Part shown: in pieces, positions 5,269 through 10,846 of the stretch | Layout of the letters: the number at the start of each line of letters is the position of its first letter | How positions within the stretch are numbered: the first letter of the stretch is position 1 | DNA from: Candidatus Microgenomates bacterium | GTDB lineage: Bacteria > Patescibacteriota > Microgenomatia > UBA1400 > PJMF01 | Assembly (NCBI GenBank): GCA_015485595.1 | Contig: WFTH01000054.1 | Span: 1-10,846, forward strand | DNA: 10,846 nt | Reading direction: 5' to 3' | Made by a program: the position numbers and the translations under genes | Notes under the pieces: generated by a model | Seen by the model: the letters and a program-made list of their open reading frames with translations, nothing else | What the model was told of the DNA's origin: nothing | Databases searched by the model: none

Positions 5269-5322
5269 TTGGATTAAAGCAGCTTCTGCCAGGTTGTCTG
5301 TGGGCTTAGTGACAGATCTTTG

Positions 5323-6606
5323 TTAATGGGTTTGGGTTATGGAAGTTGGTGTAGGAGGTTCAACCTCAGTAATAGTTTTTGCCTCTAGGTTAACTAGGTA
5401 ATATTGAGTTTCTGTTTTTAGGTAGATTAGCCCCTTTTTGAGACTACTATAAAACCGATTTTTGTTATATGACGCTGATACTTGTAATTTATCATCTCTA
5501 TCAAGATTGCTTAATATGGTGTCTCTTTTTAAACTAACTGGGTCAAGTAAGTAGATGCTTTTTAAAGCTAATCCAGAATCGACTGGTTTTTTCAGAATTG
5601 ACTGAGTCATGACTAATTGATCTTTATAAACTCCAAGTAAATTGCAGTCAAAACATTTTTTTACTTCCTTTTGAATACCGTTTTTTAAGTTAAAAGTATA
5701 AGTTCGTGTCCAACCACTCCAACCGTCGCCACCAGTAACTTTAACTAAAAGTATGTTTTTACTCGGAAGATATGCTAAAAAAGAGCTTACCTCATAAGCA
5801 GCATTAATGACTGGGTATGTGCCCAAAACTTGCCACTCAAACGGAAATCCAAAATCAACGAGCCTTTGGTCTTTACTTGGTTTGCCAAAGTAAATAACTT
5901 TTTGGTTGTCATTTGGGCGAGCTTTTGGAGAGTACTTAAAGTCCTTCATTAGAAAAACCGTATTAGTGGGTACATAAATGTAAAAGTCTTGAAGACTTAA
6001 GTCTAAGTCTGAGGCAAGTTTCATGCCGATTGTTTCTAATGCATTTTGAGGCTGATTTTCAGTGAGGGGAGTTAACTTATCTTTGTCTAACTTAACAAAG
6101 TTAACAGTGTCACCTTTTCCTTCTGGGTTGTAAGAGATAGTAAAACCATAAACGCCTTTATCTGTATTGCTTAGTAGAATCTTATCAATCTCATGCATCC
6201 ATGGCAGTTCTTGAAAGTTAATGTTTGCTCTATATCCGTCGCTTTCTGTCTGAATAAAACTGTTCTTAATCATAGCTAATGTATCATCTGGCAGAGTAAG
6301 TAAAGCGTTACCATTTTTCTGTTTTGCTTCAGAACTTGGTAGAATAGTGTGAGTTGGCGCAGGTGTGTTTGTGAGAGTAATGGTGGGCGAAGTTGCAGTA
6401 GTGGGGGTGGGTGAGGCCTCTTTTTCTAAAGGTAACTTTAAGTTCCTCTTTAGAAGTTGATTTTGCTCAAATAGCAACCAACCAAAGACGCTACTCAAAA
6501 AAATTAGAAACAAACTTGTTAAAACAAATGTGCGTTGATTAGGGCTTAAGTGCATTTTGAGACCTTTTAAGATCATTTTAGCTAATTGAGTTAATGTAAA
6601 CAACAT
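5323..6606 (-). CDS. Membrane-anchored extracytoplasmic protein, function unknown
   Basis: This is a 427-residue protein with one N-terminal membrane helix at about 29-48 (around TFVLTSLFLIFLSSVFGWLL) and a Thr/Pro/Ser-rich linker at about 66-92. A roughly 330-residue domain facing outward follows, rich in short beta-like stretches separated by Asn/Gly/Asp turns. A propeller-like fold is possible but I recognise no family. There is a single CxxC (CFDC) near the middle, and the C-terminus ends in another Pro/Thr tail. The architecture (anchor, Thr-Pro linker, outer domain) resembles the capA-like protein nearby, which suggests both work at the cell surface. The start is uncertain: ATG at 6606 is only 13 nt from a TATACC box, whereas ATG at 6555 (residue 18) has an AAAGG 7 nt upstream. 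It is divergent from ychF. Confidence 0.75.
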   Translation of the reverse strand: MLFTLTQLAKMILKGLKMHLSPNQRTFVLTSLFLIFLSSVFGWLLFEQNQLLKRNLKLPLEKEASPTPTTATSPTITLTNTPAPTHTILPSSEAKQKNGNALLTLPDDTLAMIKNSFIQTESDGYRANINFQELPWMHEIDKILLSNTDKGVYGFTISYNPEGKGDTVNFVKLDKDKLTPLTENQPQNALETIGMKLASDLDLSLQDFYIYVPTNTVFLMKDFKYSPKARPNDNQKVIYFGKPSKDQRLVDFGFPFEWQVLGTYPVINAAYEVSSFLAYLPSKNILLVKVTGGDGWSGWTRTYTFNLKNGIQKEVKKCFDCNLLGVYKDQLVMTQSILKKPVDSGLALKSIYLLDPVSLKRDTILSNLDRDDKLQVSASYNKNRFYSSLKKGLIYLKTETQYYLVNLEAKTITEVEPPTPTSITQTH

Positions 6607-6619
6607 TGTTTTTTAAGGT

Positions 6620-6627
6620 GGTATAAT
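6620..6627. promoter_or_regulatory. Overlapping divergent -10 boxes
   Basis: On the plus strand TATAAT (6622-6627) points toward ychF; transcription from about 6634 would make the 7-nt array the whole ychF leader. On the minus strand TATACC (6625-6620) points toward the gene ending at 5323, with about 7 nt of leader before ATG 6606. The two overlap, so use would be mutually exclusive. -35 boxes are not clear. Confidence 0.4.
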
Positions 6628-6637
6628 CCTTCCTGTT

Positions 6638-6721
6638 AATGATCAATCACCAATCACCAATCGTCAATCGCCAATTACTATTACTAATCATCAATTATCA
6701 ATTATCAATCATTAACCAACC
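6638..6721. repeat. 12-unit 7-nt array forming the ychF leader
   Basis: Units run AATGATC, AATCACC, AATCACC, AATCGTC, AATCGCC, AATTACT, ATTACTA, ATCATCA, ATTATCA, ATTATCA, ATCATTA, ACCAACC, and the next base is the A of the ychF ATG. That is exactly 84 nt in register with the start codon. The sense strand is almost free of G, so the RNA should be unstructured. There is no Shine-Dalgarno. Confidence 0.8.
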
Positions 6722-7891
6722 ATGAGTCTTTCTGTCGGTATCGTCGGTCTACCAAACGTGGGCAAGTCCACCTTGTTTAACGCGCTTTTAAAGCGTCAGG
6801 CGGCTTTGGCGGCTAACTATCCCTTTGCCACGATCGAGCCAAACGTCGGCGTTGTGCCCGTGCCGGATGAACGCTTGACCGCCTTGGCACTAACTGTTGC
6901 GGGAAAAAAGGTTGACGATTTAGAGAACCTGAATCAAGTTCAAGATGACACAAAAAATAACGACCTGCTACCTCCAATCAAACCAGCTACGGTTGAGTTT
7001 GTGGACATTGCTGGACTAGTTGCTAGAGCCAGCAAAGGAGAGGGGTTGGGAAATAAGTTTCTAGCTCATATTCGCGAGACGAACCTAGTTGTTCATGTCT
7101 TGCGTGACTTTCAAGACGAGAACGTCATTCGAGAGGGGGCTAAAGATCCAGCAAGTGATCTAAAAACCATTCGTTTGGAGTTAATCTTGGCTGATCTTGA
7201 GACTTTGGCAAAACAAAAACCACCCAAAGGCACAAAAGATAAGCTTGAGCTTGCCAGATGGCAGGTGATTGAGAAGTTTAAAGAGCTTTTAGAATCAGAG
7301 ACGTCGGTCAACCGATGGCTTAAAGGTTTATCGGGAGATAAACGTAAGCTGGCGCTGATGATTGCCAAAGAGTTGGGTTTGATTACCGCCAAAGACGAGC
7401 TGTTTGTGGTTAATGTGGATGAGTCGGCCTTAAGCCAGGGCGTTGATCAACTGACGGCCAAGTATGCTAAGGACCTGGGTGAAGAAAAAGATAAAGTTTT
7501 GGTCATGTCAAACAAGATCGAGTCGGAACTTTCTTCACTGGATGAGGCCGATCAGCGGCTTTATCTAGCCGATCTTGGCCTTAGTTCAAGCGGTCTCTCA
7601 CGCTTAATCCAGGCAGTTTATAAGACTCTGGGCTTGCAAAGCTTCTTAACTGCGGGAGAAAAAGAGATCAAAGCCTGGACGATCAAGAGAGGTACCACAG
7701 CCAAAAAAGCGGCTGGCGTGATTCATTCTGACTTTGAAAAGAAGTTTATTAAGGCTCAGGTTATTAACTGGCGTGAGTTTGTCTTGCTTGGCGGTTGGAA
7801 GCAGGCGAGAGCTCTTGGTAAGGTACGCCAAGAAGGCAAGGACTACATTATGCAGGAAGGCGACGTGGTGGAGTTTATGGTGGGAAGTTAG
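6722..7891 (+). CDS. ychF: YchF/Ola1-type P-loop GTPase/ATPase
   Basis: YchF is a conserved Obg-family P-loop nucleotidase that associates with ribosomes and in many species prefers ATP. The P-loop GLPNVGKS is at residues 9-16. It is followed by the typical NYPFATIEPNVGVVPVPDERL segment, G3 DIAG (95-98) and GLVARASKGEGLGNKFLAHIRE. The C-terminal TGS domain (about 300-387) contains FLTAGEKEIKAWTI, HSDFEKKFIKAQV and EGKDYIMQEGDVVEF. At 389 residues it is longer than the usual 363-367. The excess is about 22 residues at roughly 64-85 (around DDLENLNQVQDDTKNND), just before the G3 strand. The DNA there resembles the hairpin repeat family (see 6926-6950). The ATG abuts a 7-nt array, and the TAG stop is inside the first unit of another. 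Confidence 0.96.
   Translation: MSLSVGIVGLPNVGKSTLFNALLKRQAALAANYPFATIEPNVGVVPVPDERLTALALTVAGKKVDDLENLNQVQDDTKNNDLLPPIKPATVEFVDIAGLVARASKGEGLGNKFLAHIRETNLVVHVLRDFQDENVIREGAKDPASDLKTIRLELILADLETLAKQKPPKGTKDKLELARWQVIEKFKELLESETSVNRWLKGLSGDKRKLALMIAKELGLITAKDELFVVNVDESALSQGVDQLTAKYAKDLGEEKDKVLVMSNKIESELSSLDEADQRLYLADLGLSSSGLSRLIQAVYKTLGLQSFLTAGEKEIKAWTIKRGTTAKKAAGVIHSDFEKKFIKAQVINWREFVLLGGWKQARALGKVRQEGKDYIMQEGDVVEFMVGS
6926..6950. repeat. Probable decayed hairpin repeat inside ychF
   Basis: AACCTGAA (6926-6933) matches ATCCTGAA at 3991 in 7 of 8 bases. TTCAAGATGACA (6939-6950) matches TTCAGGATGACA at 4040 in 11 of 12. The spacing is that of a minimal element (like 3804-3830). It lies exactly in the part of YchF that has no counterpart in E. 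coli YchF. The stem itself is now imperfect, as expected after selection on codons. Confidence 0.5.
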
Positions 7892-7949
7892 ATGTTAGAT
7901 GTTAGATACTAGATACTAGATACTAGATACTAGATACTAGATACTGGAT
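7887..7949. repeat. 9-unit 7-nt array over the ychF stop codon
   Basis: GTTAGAT three times, ACTAGAT five times and ACTGGAT once, without interruption. The TAG stop of ychF (7889-7891) is bases 3-5 of the first unit. The near-perfect copies suggest recent expansion. Shifted by one phase the unit is TAGATAC, the same as at 736-756. Confidence 0.92.
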
Positions 7950-7969
7950 GCAAGGGGCTATTTAGGAGA

Positions 7970-7997
7970 TTGCAAAAAATGAGTTTTCGTTTAAAAT
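7970..7997 (+). promoter_or_regulatory. Promoter of the rpsF-ssb-rpsR cluster
   Basis: TTGCAA (7970-7975), a 16-nt spacer and TAAAAT (7992-7997) predict a start near 8004. That puts the complete S6:S18 RNA motif (8016-8072) in the leader. A TATAAG at 8008-8013 is an alternative -10, but a start near 8020 would remove the 5' strand of that motif. Confidence 0.45.
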
Positions 7998-8015
7998 ACG
8001 ACTGACATATAAGTT

Positions 8016-8072
8016 CTTGGTTTTCTCCCAAAGCTTACTAGGTTTTGGGATCCGATGCCTTTGAAAATCAAG
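8016..8072 (+). promoter_or_regulatory. S6:S18 complex-binding leader RNA motif (autoregulation)
   Basis: A 10-bp stem, CTTGGTTTTC (8016-8025) with GAAAATCAAG (8063-8072), has one G-U pair. It stacks directly on a 7-bp hairpin, TCCCAAA (8026-8032) with TTTGGGA (8044-8050). The 3' side leaves a 12-nt bulge, TCCGATGCCTTT (8051-8062), containing CCG at 8052-8054. The published S6:S18 motif is a CCG in a bulge flanked by a stem and a hairpin, in the leader of operons encoding S6 and S18. It mimics the 16S rRNA site and lets the S6:S18 dimer repress its own mRNA. The rpsF Shine-Dalgarno starts 8 nt after the stem. Confidence 0.8.
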
Positions 8073-8089
8073 TCAAAAGAAAGGAAAAC

Positions 8090-8461
8090 ATGCTAAAACT
8101 TGCACCAGACAACCGCGTTCGTCGTTATGAGTTAACCGTCTTAACCCCAGGTGATTTTACCTCGACCGAGCAGAAAAAGGTTCTTGATTCGTTAAAAGAA
8201 CTCATCAAGAAGCTAGGTGGTAAGGTAGAAAAAGAGTTTGACTGGGGTAAAAAAGAGCTTGCTTACATGATTAAAAAGCAGGGCAAACGGTATACCGAAG
8301 CTTTTTATACTCATCTAGTTATCTCGCTTAAGTCAGATCAAGCACCCAAGCTTGATAAGCAGATCTTGTTAATAAACGACGTTATACGCCATCTCTTGGT
8401 TTTAGCTAGTGATGAAAAACCGACTAAGCTAGGTACAAAGGAGGGTTCAAGTCAAAAATAG
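8090..8461 (+). CDS. rpsF: 30S ribosomal protein S6
   Basis: S6 (123 residues here) forms a dimer with S18 and binds the central domain of 16S rRNA in the small subunit. Family features are RRYELTVLTPG at the N-terminus, the GGKVEKEFDWGKKELAYMIKKQ core and the INDVIRHLLVL end strand. A short Lys/Ser tail follows. I chose ATG 8090: it has AAGGA (8081-8085) 4 nt upstream. The in-frame TTG at 8045 lies inside the leader hairpin and would add 15 residues unlike S6. It is first in the cluster with ssb (78-nt gap) and rpsR, and is probably repressed by the S6:S18 complex through the leader RNA. Confidence 0.95.
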   Translation: MLKLAPDNRVRRYELTVLTPGDFTSTEQKKVLDSLKELIKKLGGKVEKEFDWGKKELAYMIKKQGKRYTEAFYTHLVISLKSDQAPKLDKQILLINDVIRHLLVLASDEKPTKLGTKEGSSQK

Positions 8462-8497
8462 GTCCAAAAACGTAACACTTTTTGCAATCTTTTAGGG

Positions 8498-8503
8498 TAT
8501 ACT
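8498..8503 (+). promoter_or_regulatory. Possible internal promoter before ssb
   Basis: TATACT lies 36 nt before the ssb ATG; the expected -35 region is poor. If used, it would let ssb and rpsR be expressed apart from the S6:S18-controlled leader. Confidence 0.3.
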
Positions 8504-8539
8504 TTAAGGTAAGTTAAAAATTGAAAAGAAGGGAAAGTT

Positions 8540-9040
8540 ATGTCATCTCGCTCTTTAAACAAAGTCATGTTGATTGGAAACCTTACTCGTGATCCAAACT
8601 TGCGCTACACTCCAAATGGAACCGCGGTCTGTTCTTTTGGTCTGGCTACGAACAGAACCTGGACTCCGTCTGATGGCGGTGAGAAACAAGAGAAGGTTGA
8701 GTTTCATAACATTGTGGCTTGGAATAAACTAGCTGAGCTTTGCGGCCAGCTGCTGCATAAAGGAGACAAGGTCTACGTAGATGGACGACTGCAGACTCGC
8801 GACTGGAAGAGTGATGACGGAACCGAACGTCGTACTACCGAGGTAGTGATCGAAAACATGATTCTACTTCGCTCCAGAGGTGATAGTGGCAGTCAAGCTG
8901 CTTCTGATTCAAGCAGTGACGATGCTGTTGTTGCAGATGACTCTAGTGACTCAACCGGTAGCCAAGCCACACAAAAAGAGTCTGAGCCAGAGGTAGAGAG
9001 CACAGCAGCAGAGGATGTGGCTGATGACGTACCCTTTTAG
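8540..9040 (+). CDS. ssb: Single-stranded DNA-binding protein
   Basis: SSB coats single-stranded DNA in replication and repair and recruits partners through its C-terminal tip. Residues 1-112 are the OB fold, with the family signatures LNKVMLIGNLTRDPNLRYTPNG, VEFHNIVAWNKLAE and KGDKVYVDGRLQTRDW. A Ser/Asp/Glu-rich flexible linker follows (about 113-158), and the protein ends in the acidic tip DVADDVPF, like the usual DDDIPF. Its 166 residues are normal for the family. AAGGG (8529-8533) lies 6 nt before the ATG. Placement between rpsF and rpsR is the conserved bacterial order. Confidence 0.96.
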   Translation: MSSRSLNKVMLIGNLTRDPNLRYTPNGTAVCSFGLATNRTWTPSDGGEKQEKVEFHNIVAWNKLAELCGQLLHKGDKVYVDGRLQTRDWKSDDGTERRTTEVVIENMILLRSRGDSGSQAASDSSSDDAVVADDSSDSTGSQATQKESEPEVESTAAEDVADDVPF

Positions 9041-9071
9041 TTTGAACTAGTTAGTAATCAAGAAAGTAGCT

Positions 9072-9317
9072 ATGACAAAGAGAAAAAATCGTACTCGCAG
9101 AACCAGGACAGTGGTAAAAGCTTTGAGGCTTAATCTTCAGTCTTTGGTCTTTTCTTATAAAGAACCAGACTTGCTCTCACATTTTGTGACCGAGCAAGGT
9201 TCGATTATGCCCCGAAAAGACACCGGTCTTACCGGTAAGCTTCAACGTCGACTTGCCAAGGAAGTCAAGCGAGCTCGTCATCTGGCTTTACTGCCGTTTA
9301 CTCAGACTTTAAACTAA
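9072..9317 (+). CDS. rpsR: 30S ribosomal protein S18
   Basis: S18 binds with S6 to the platform of the 30S subunit. The 81-residue protein has a basic N-terminus and the signatures [22 protein letters not shown], then [26 protein letters not shown]. The zinc-binding cysteines found in some S18 proteins are absent (a C-minus form). It lies 31 nt after ssb with only a weak AAAG upstream, so it is probably translated from the ssb transcript. The gene that usually follows, rplI (L9), is missing. Confidence 0.95.
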   Translation: MTKRKNRTRRTRTVVKALRLNLQSLVFSYKEPDLLSHFVTEQGSIMPRKDTGLTGKLQRRLAKEVKRARHLALLPFTQTLN

Positions 9318-9328
9318 CTGGGGCTTGC

Positions 9329-9357
9329 TTGTTAACCACCTCTTTTAGTAAGATAAG
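9329..9357 (+). promoter_or_regulatory. Weak promoter candidate for the S41 protease gene
   Basis: TTGTTA (9329-9334), 17 nt, GATAAG (9352-9357), then 9 nt to ATG 9367. No Shine-Dalgarno precedes that ATG. The spacing matches the leaderless pattern of cysS, the capA-like gene and the kinase, but each box matches consensus in only 4 of 6 bases. Confidence 0.3.
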
Positions 9358-9366
9358 TGCCTGCTT

Positions 9367-10611
9367 ATGAAATCTGTGGTCAAAATCTTTCCTAAACTAA
9401 CGGTTCTTGTTTTGGTAATGATAGTGGGGATGTTTGTACAGGATAGGTGGCAGATCTTAAACCGGCTAAACTTTACCTCTTTTAGTCAGAAGCAAGAAGC
9501 CTTTTCCAGTCAGTCTCGACCTCAATCGGTTGAGAAGTTAAGCATGCCTCAATTTTGGGAGGCCTATGCCTATCTAAAGCGAGACTACCTAGAACCGGAA
9601 AAACTAGAGAACACCTCTAAGTTAATCGATGGTGCTACTGGTGGTATGGTAGCTTCACTGGGTGATCCTTACACCATGTATTTGCCACCTAAAGATAACA
9701 AGCGTAGCAATGAAGATTTGGCTGGTAAATTTTATGGCGTAGGTATCGAACTTGGTTACAAGGATGGAGTTTTGGCCGTGGTGGCGCCACTTCCTGGGTC
9801 GCCAGCAGAGAGGGCTGGAGTAGAGGCCGGCGACCTGATCTTGAAAGTTAAGGACCAAGCGCGTAACTTTGAAGAAGAGACGACTAGCTGGTCGTTAAAC
9901 AAGGCTGTCGAGAACATTCGCGGTGAAAAAGGTACGGTGGTTACTTTAACGCTGTATCGTAAAGGAGAAAATGAGGACAGACCGTTCGATGTAGATATTA
10001 CCAGAGGAGAGATCGTGGTTCACACAGTCGAGCTTAAGTTTGTTAAGCTTGGCGGGAAACAGGTGGCTCATCTAAAGCTTATGCGTTTCGGTGGTAATAC
10101 CGATGTTGAATGGCAAGCGGCAGTAAAGCAGATCCTGACTAAGAGAAGCGAACTGGATGGAGTGGTGCTTGATCTAAGGAATAATCCCGGAGGTTTTTTT
10201 AACGAGGCTATCGAAGTGGCTAGCACCTTTATTCCTTCTGGCCTGGTGGTTAAGCAAGAGGGTCGTTATCAAGATCAGGTTTTCAAGGTTACCGGCAAGG
10301 CTTTTTTGAAAGACCTACCACTTGTAGTTTTGGTTAACAAGGGAAGTGCTAGTGCCTCAGAGATTGTAGCTGGGGCTTTGCGTGACAGACTCAAGGTTAA
10401 ACTGGTTGGAGAACAGACCTTTGGCAAAGGTACGGTTCAAGATTTACGCGAGCTCATAAATGGAGGAGGAATGCATATTACGGTAGCACGCTGGGTCTTA
10501 CCCAGTGGCGACTGGATTAACGAGAAAGGTATTCCGGTAGATGTTCAAGTAAAGGATGATCCAAAAACAGAACTTGACGAAGTTCTAGTGGCGGGGGTAA
10601 AACAACTTTAG
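9367..10611 (+). CDS. S41 carboxyl-terminal processing protease (CtpA/Prc family)
   Basis: Serine-lysine endopeptidases of this family cut proteins near their C-termini outside the cytoplasmic membrane. The 414-residue protein has an N-terminal signal anchor (about 9-25). A helical cap with FWEAYAYLKRDYLEPEKL and GDPYTMYLPP follows (63-108), then a PDZ domain (about 115-205, with GVGIELGY and AGVEAGDLILKV), then the catalytic core. The core has LDLRNNPGGFF (278-288), GSASASEIVAGAL (326-338) with nucleophile Ser329, and FGKGTVQ (352-358) with general base Lys354. The Ser-Lys distance of 25 matches characterised CtpA enzymes. Substrates are unknown; it may trim surface proteins such as the two anchored proteins earlier in the window. 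It is close enough to rpsR (49 nt) for read-through. A perfect 7-nt array starts 3 nt after its stop. Confidence 0.95.
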   Translation: MKSVVKIFPKLTVLVLVMIVGMFVQDRWQILNRLNFTSFSQKQEAFSSQSRPQSVEKLSMPQFWEAYAYLKRDYLEPEKLENTSKLIDGATGGMVASLGDPYTMYLPPKDNKRSNEDLAGKFYGVGIELGYKDGVLAVVAPLPGSPAERAGVEAGDLILKVKDQARNFEEETTSWSLNKAVENIRGEKGTVVTLTLYRKGENEDRPFDVDITRGEIVVHTVELKFVKLGGKQVAHLKLMRFGGNTDVEWQAAVKQILTKRSELDGVVLDLRNNPGGFFNEAIEVASTFIPSGLVVKQEGRYQDQVFKVTGKAFLKDLPLVVLVNKGSASASEIVAGALRDRLKVKLVGEQTFGKGTVQDLRELINGGGMHITVARWVLPSGDWINEKGIPVDVQVKDDPKTELDEVLVAGVKQL

Positions 10612-10614
10612 GGA

Positions 10615-10670
10615 AGATTTTAGATTTTAGATTTTAGATTTTAGATTTTAGAGTTTAGAGTTTAGAGTTT
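10615..10670. repeat. 8-unit perfect 7-nt array after the S41 protease gene
   Basis: AGATTTT five times (10615-10649) followed by AGAGTTT three times (10650-10670), with no errors. Two homogeneous blocks that differ at two positions suggest stepwise tandem duplication. The array fills the gap between the TAG stop and the next Shine-Dalgarno. Confidence 0.95.
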
Positions 10671-10674
10671 AAAA

Positions 10675-10681
10675 AAGGAGG
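10675..10681 (+). promoter_or_regulatory. Strong Shine-Dalgarno of the last gene
   Basis: AAGGAGG is followed by five T and ATG 10687. It is the only full consensus ribosome-binding site in the window and fixes the start. Confidence 0.85.
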
Positions 10682-10686
10682 TTTTT

Positions 10687-10846
10687 ATGTCAATTAAAAA
10701 GCATCTAAACGCCTCTTTTTTACTTGGTTTGTTTGCGTCCGGGATGATCGTGTTGATCTTTGCCGGTGGAGTGGTAGTTGGCCAGAAGCTTACCAAGTTT
10801 GAGTTTTCCACTGCCTTTTTTCAAGAAGAGATCGATCTCCTTAAGA
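10687..10846 (+). CDS. N-terminus of a membrane-anchored protein, cut by the window end
   Basis: 53 residues are visible. A short basic N-terminus (MSIKKHLN) is followed by one hydrophobic helix at about 10-32 (including MIVLIFAGGVVVGQ) and an amphipathic Glu/Leu-rich start of the outer domain (FFQEEIDLLK). The signal anchor means it faces outward. A second S41 protease in tandem is one possibility, but nothing diagnostic is visible, so I give no function. It lies 75 nt after the protease stop in the same orientation, with a strong Shine-Dalgarno, and may be co-transcribed with it. Confidence 0.75.
   Translation, partial: MSIKKHLNASFLLGLFASGMIVLIFAGGVVVGQKLTKFEFSTAFFQEEIDLLK

Noticed and set aside
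7111..7831. Minus-strand frames inside ychF (7111-7392 and 7646-7831)
   Set aside because: They are antisense to conserved YchF sequence, with no independent coding evidence.
7887..7949. CRISPR or other spacer-containing array
   Set aside because: The 7-nt units are contiguous with no spacers; the same holds at 10615-10670 and 6638-6721.
8045..8089. Upstream TTG start for rpsF adding 15 residues
   Set aside because: The TTG lies inside the leader hairpin, the added residues do not resemble S6, and ATG 8090 has a good Shine-Dalgarno.

Overview
The window looks like a piece of chromosome from a Candidate Phyla Radiation (Patescibacteria) bacterium, most likely Microgenomates-like. The lineage is inferred from three things: small single-domain housekeeping genes, an rpsF-ssb-rpsR cluster with no rplI (loss of L9 is, as I recall, reported for Microgenomates), and several promoters placed so close to the ATG that the transcripts should be leaderless. 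The standard code fits, with TGA ending cysS. I see no tRNA, rRNA, CRISPR array, insertion sequence or phage gene.

Layout. 24-647: low-complexity coiled-coil protein of unknown function. 988-2526: cysteinyl-tRNA synthetase (cysS). 2603-2692, minus strand: remnant that looks like the C-terminus of a VapC/PIN toxin. 2721-3788: membrane-anchored CapA-like (PGA_cap) protein. 4112-5077: aminoglycoside-phosphotransferase-fold kinase. 5323-6606, minus strand: membrane-anchored, Thr/Pro-linked protein of unknown function. 6722-7891: ychF GTPase/ATPase. 8090-9317: rpsF-ssb-rpsR, preceded by a leader RNA matching the published description of the S6:S18-binding autoregulatory motif. 9367-10611: S41 carboxyl-terminal processing protease. 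10687 to the window end: start of another membrane-anchored protein with a strong Shine-Dalgarno.

The striking part is the DNA between, and sometimes inside, the genes. Most of the spacers outside the ribosomal-protein cluster are built from two modules: (i) arrays with a 7-nt period (for example ACTAGAT, AGATTTT, AATCACC), each locus with its own degenerate unit, and (ii) hairpin elements with related ends (GTCATTCTGA / TCAGAAT and variants). They occur side by side, hairpin next to array. They overlap stop codons (cysS, capA-like, kinase, ychF), run exactly up to start codons (ychF and the first gene share ATTAACCAACC-ATG), and lie in frame inside cysS, the capA-like gene and probably ychF. 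Because 3 x 7 nt equals 7 codons, an embedded array encodes a 7-residue peptide repeat. This two-part repeat system, and its use as coding sequence and untranslated leader, is the best candidate here for something undescribed.

Gene expression appears to use two modes. The stand-alone genes cysS, capA-like and the kinase have a -10 box 6-8 nt before ATG and no Shine-Dalgarno. The ribosomal-protein cluster and the last gene have Shine-Dalgarno sequences.
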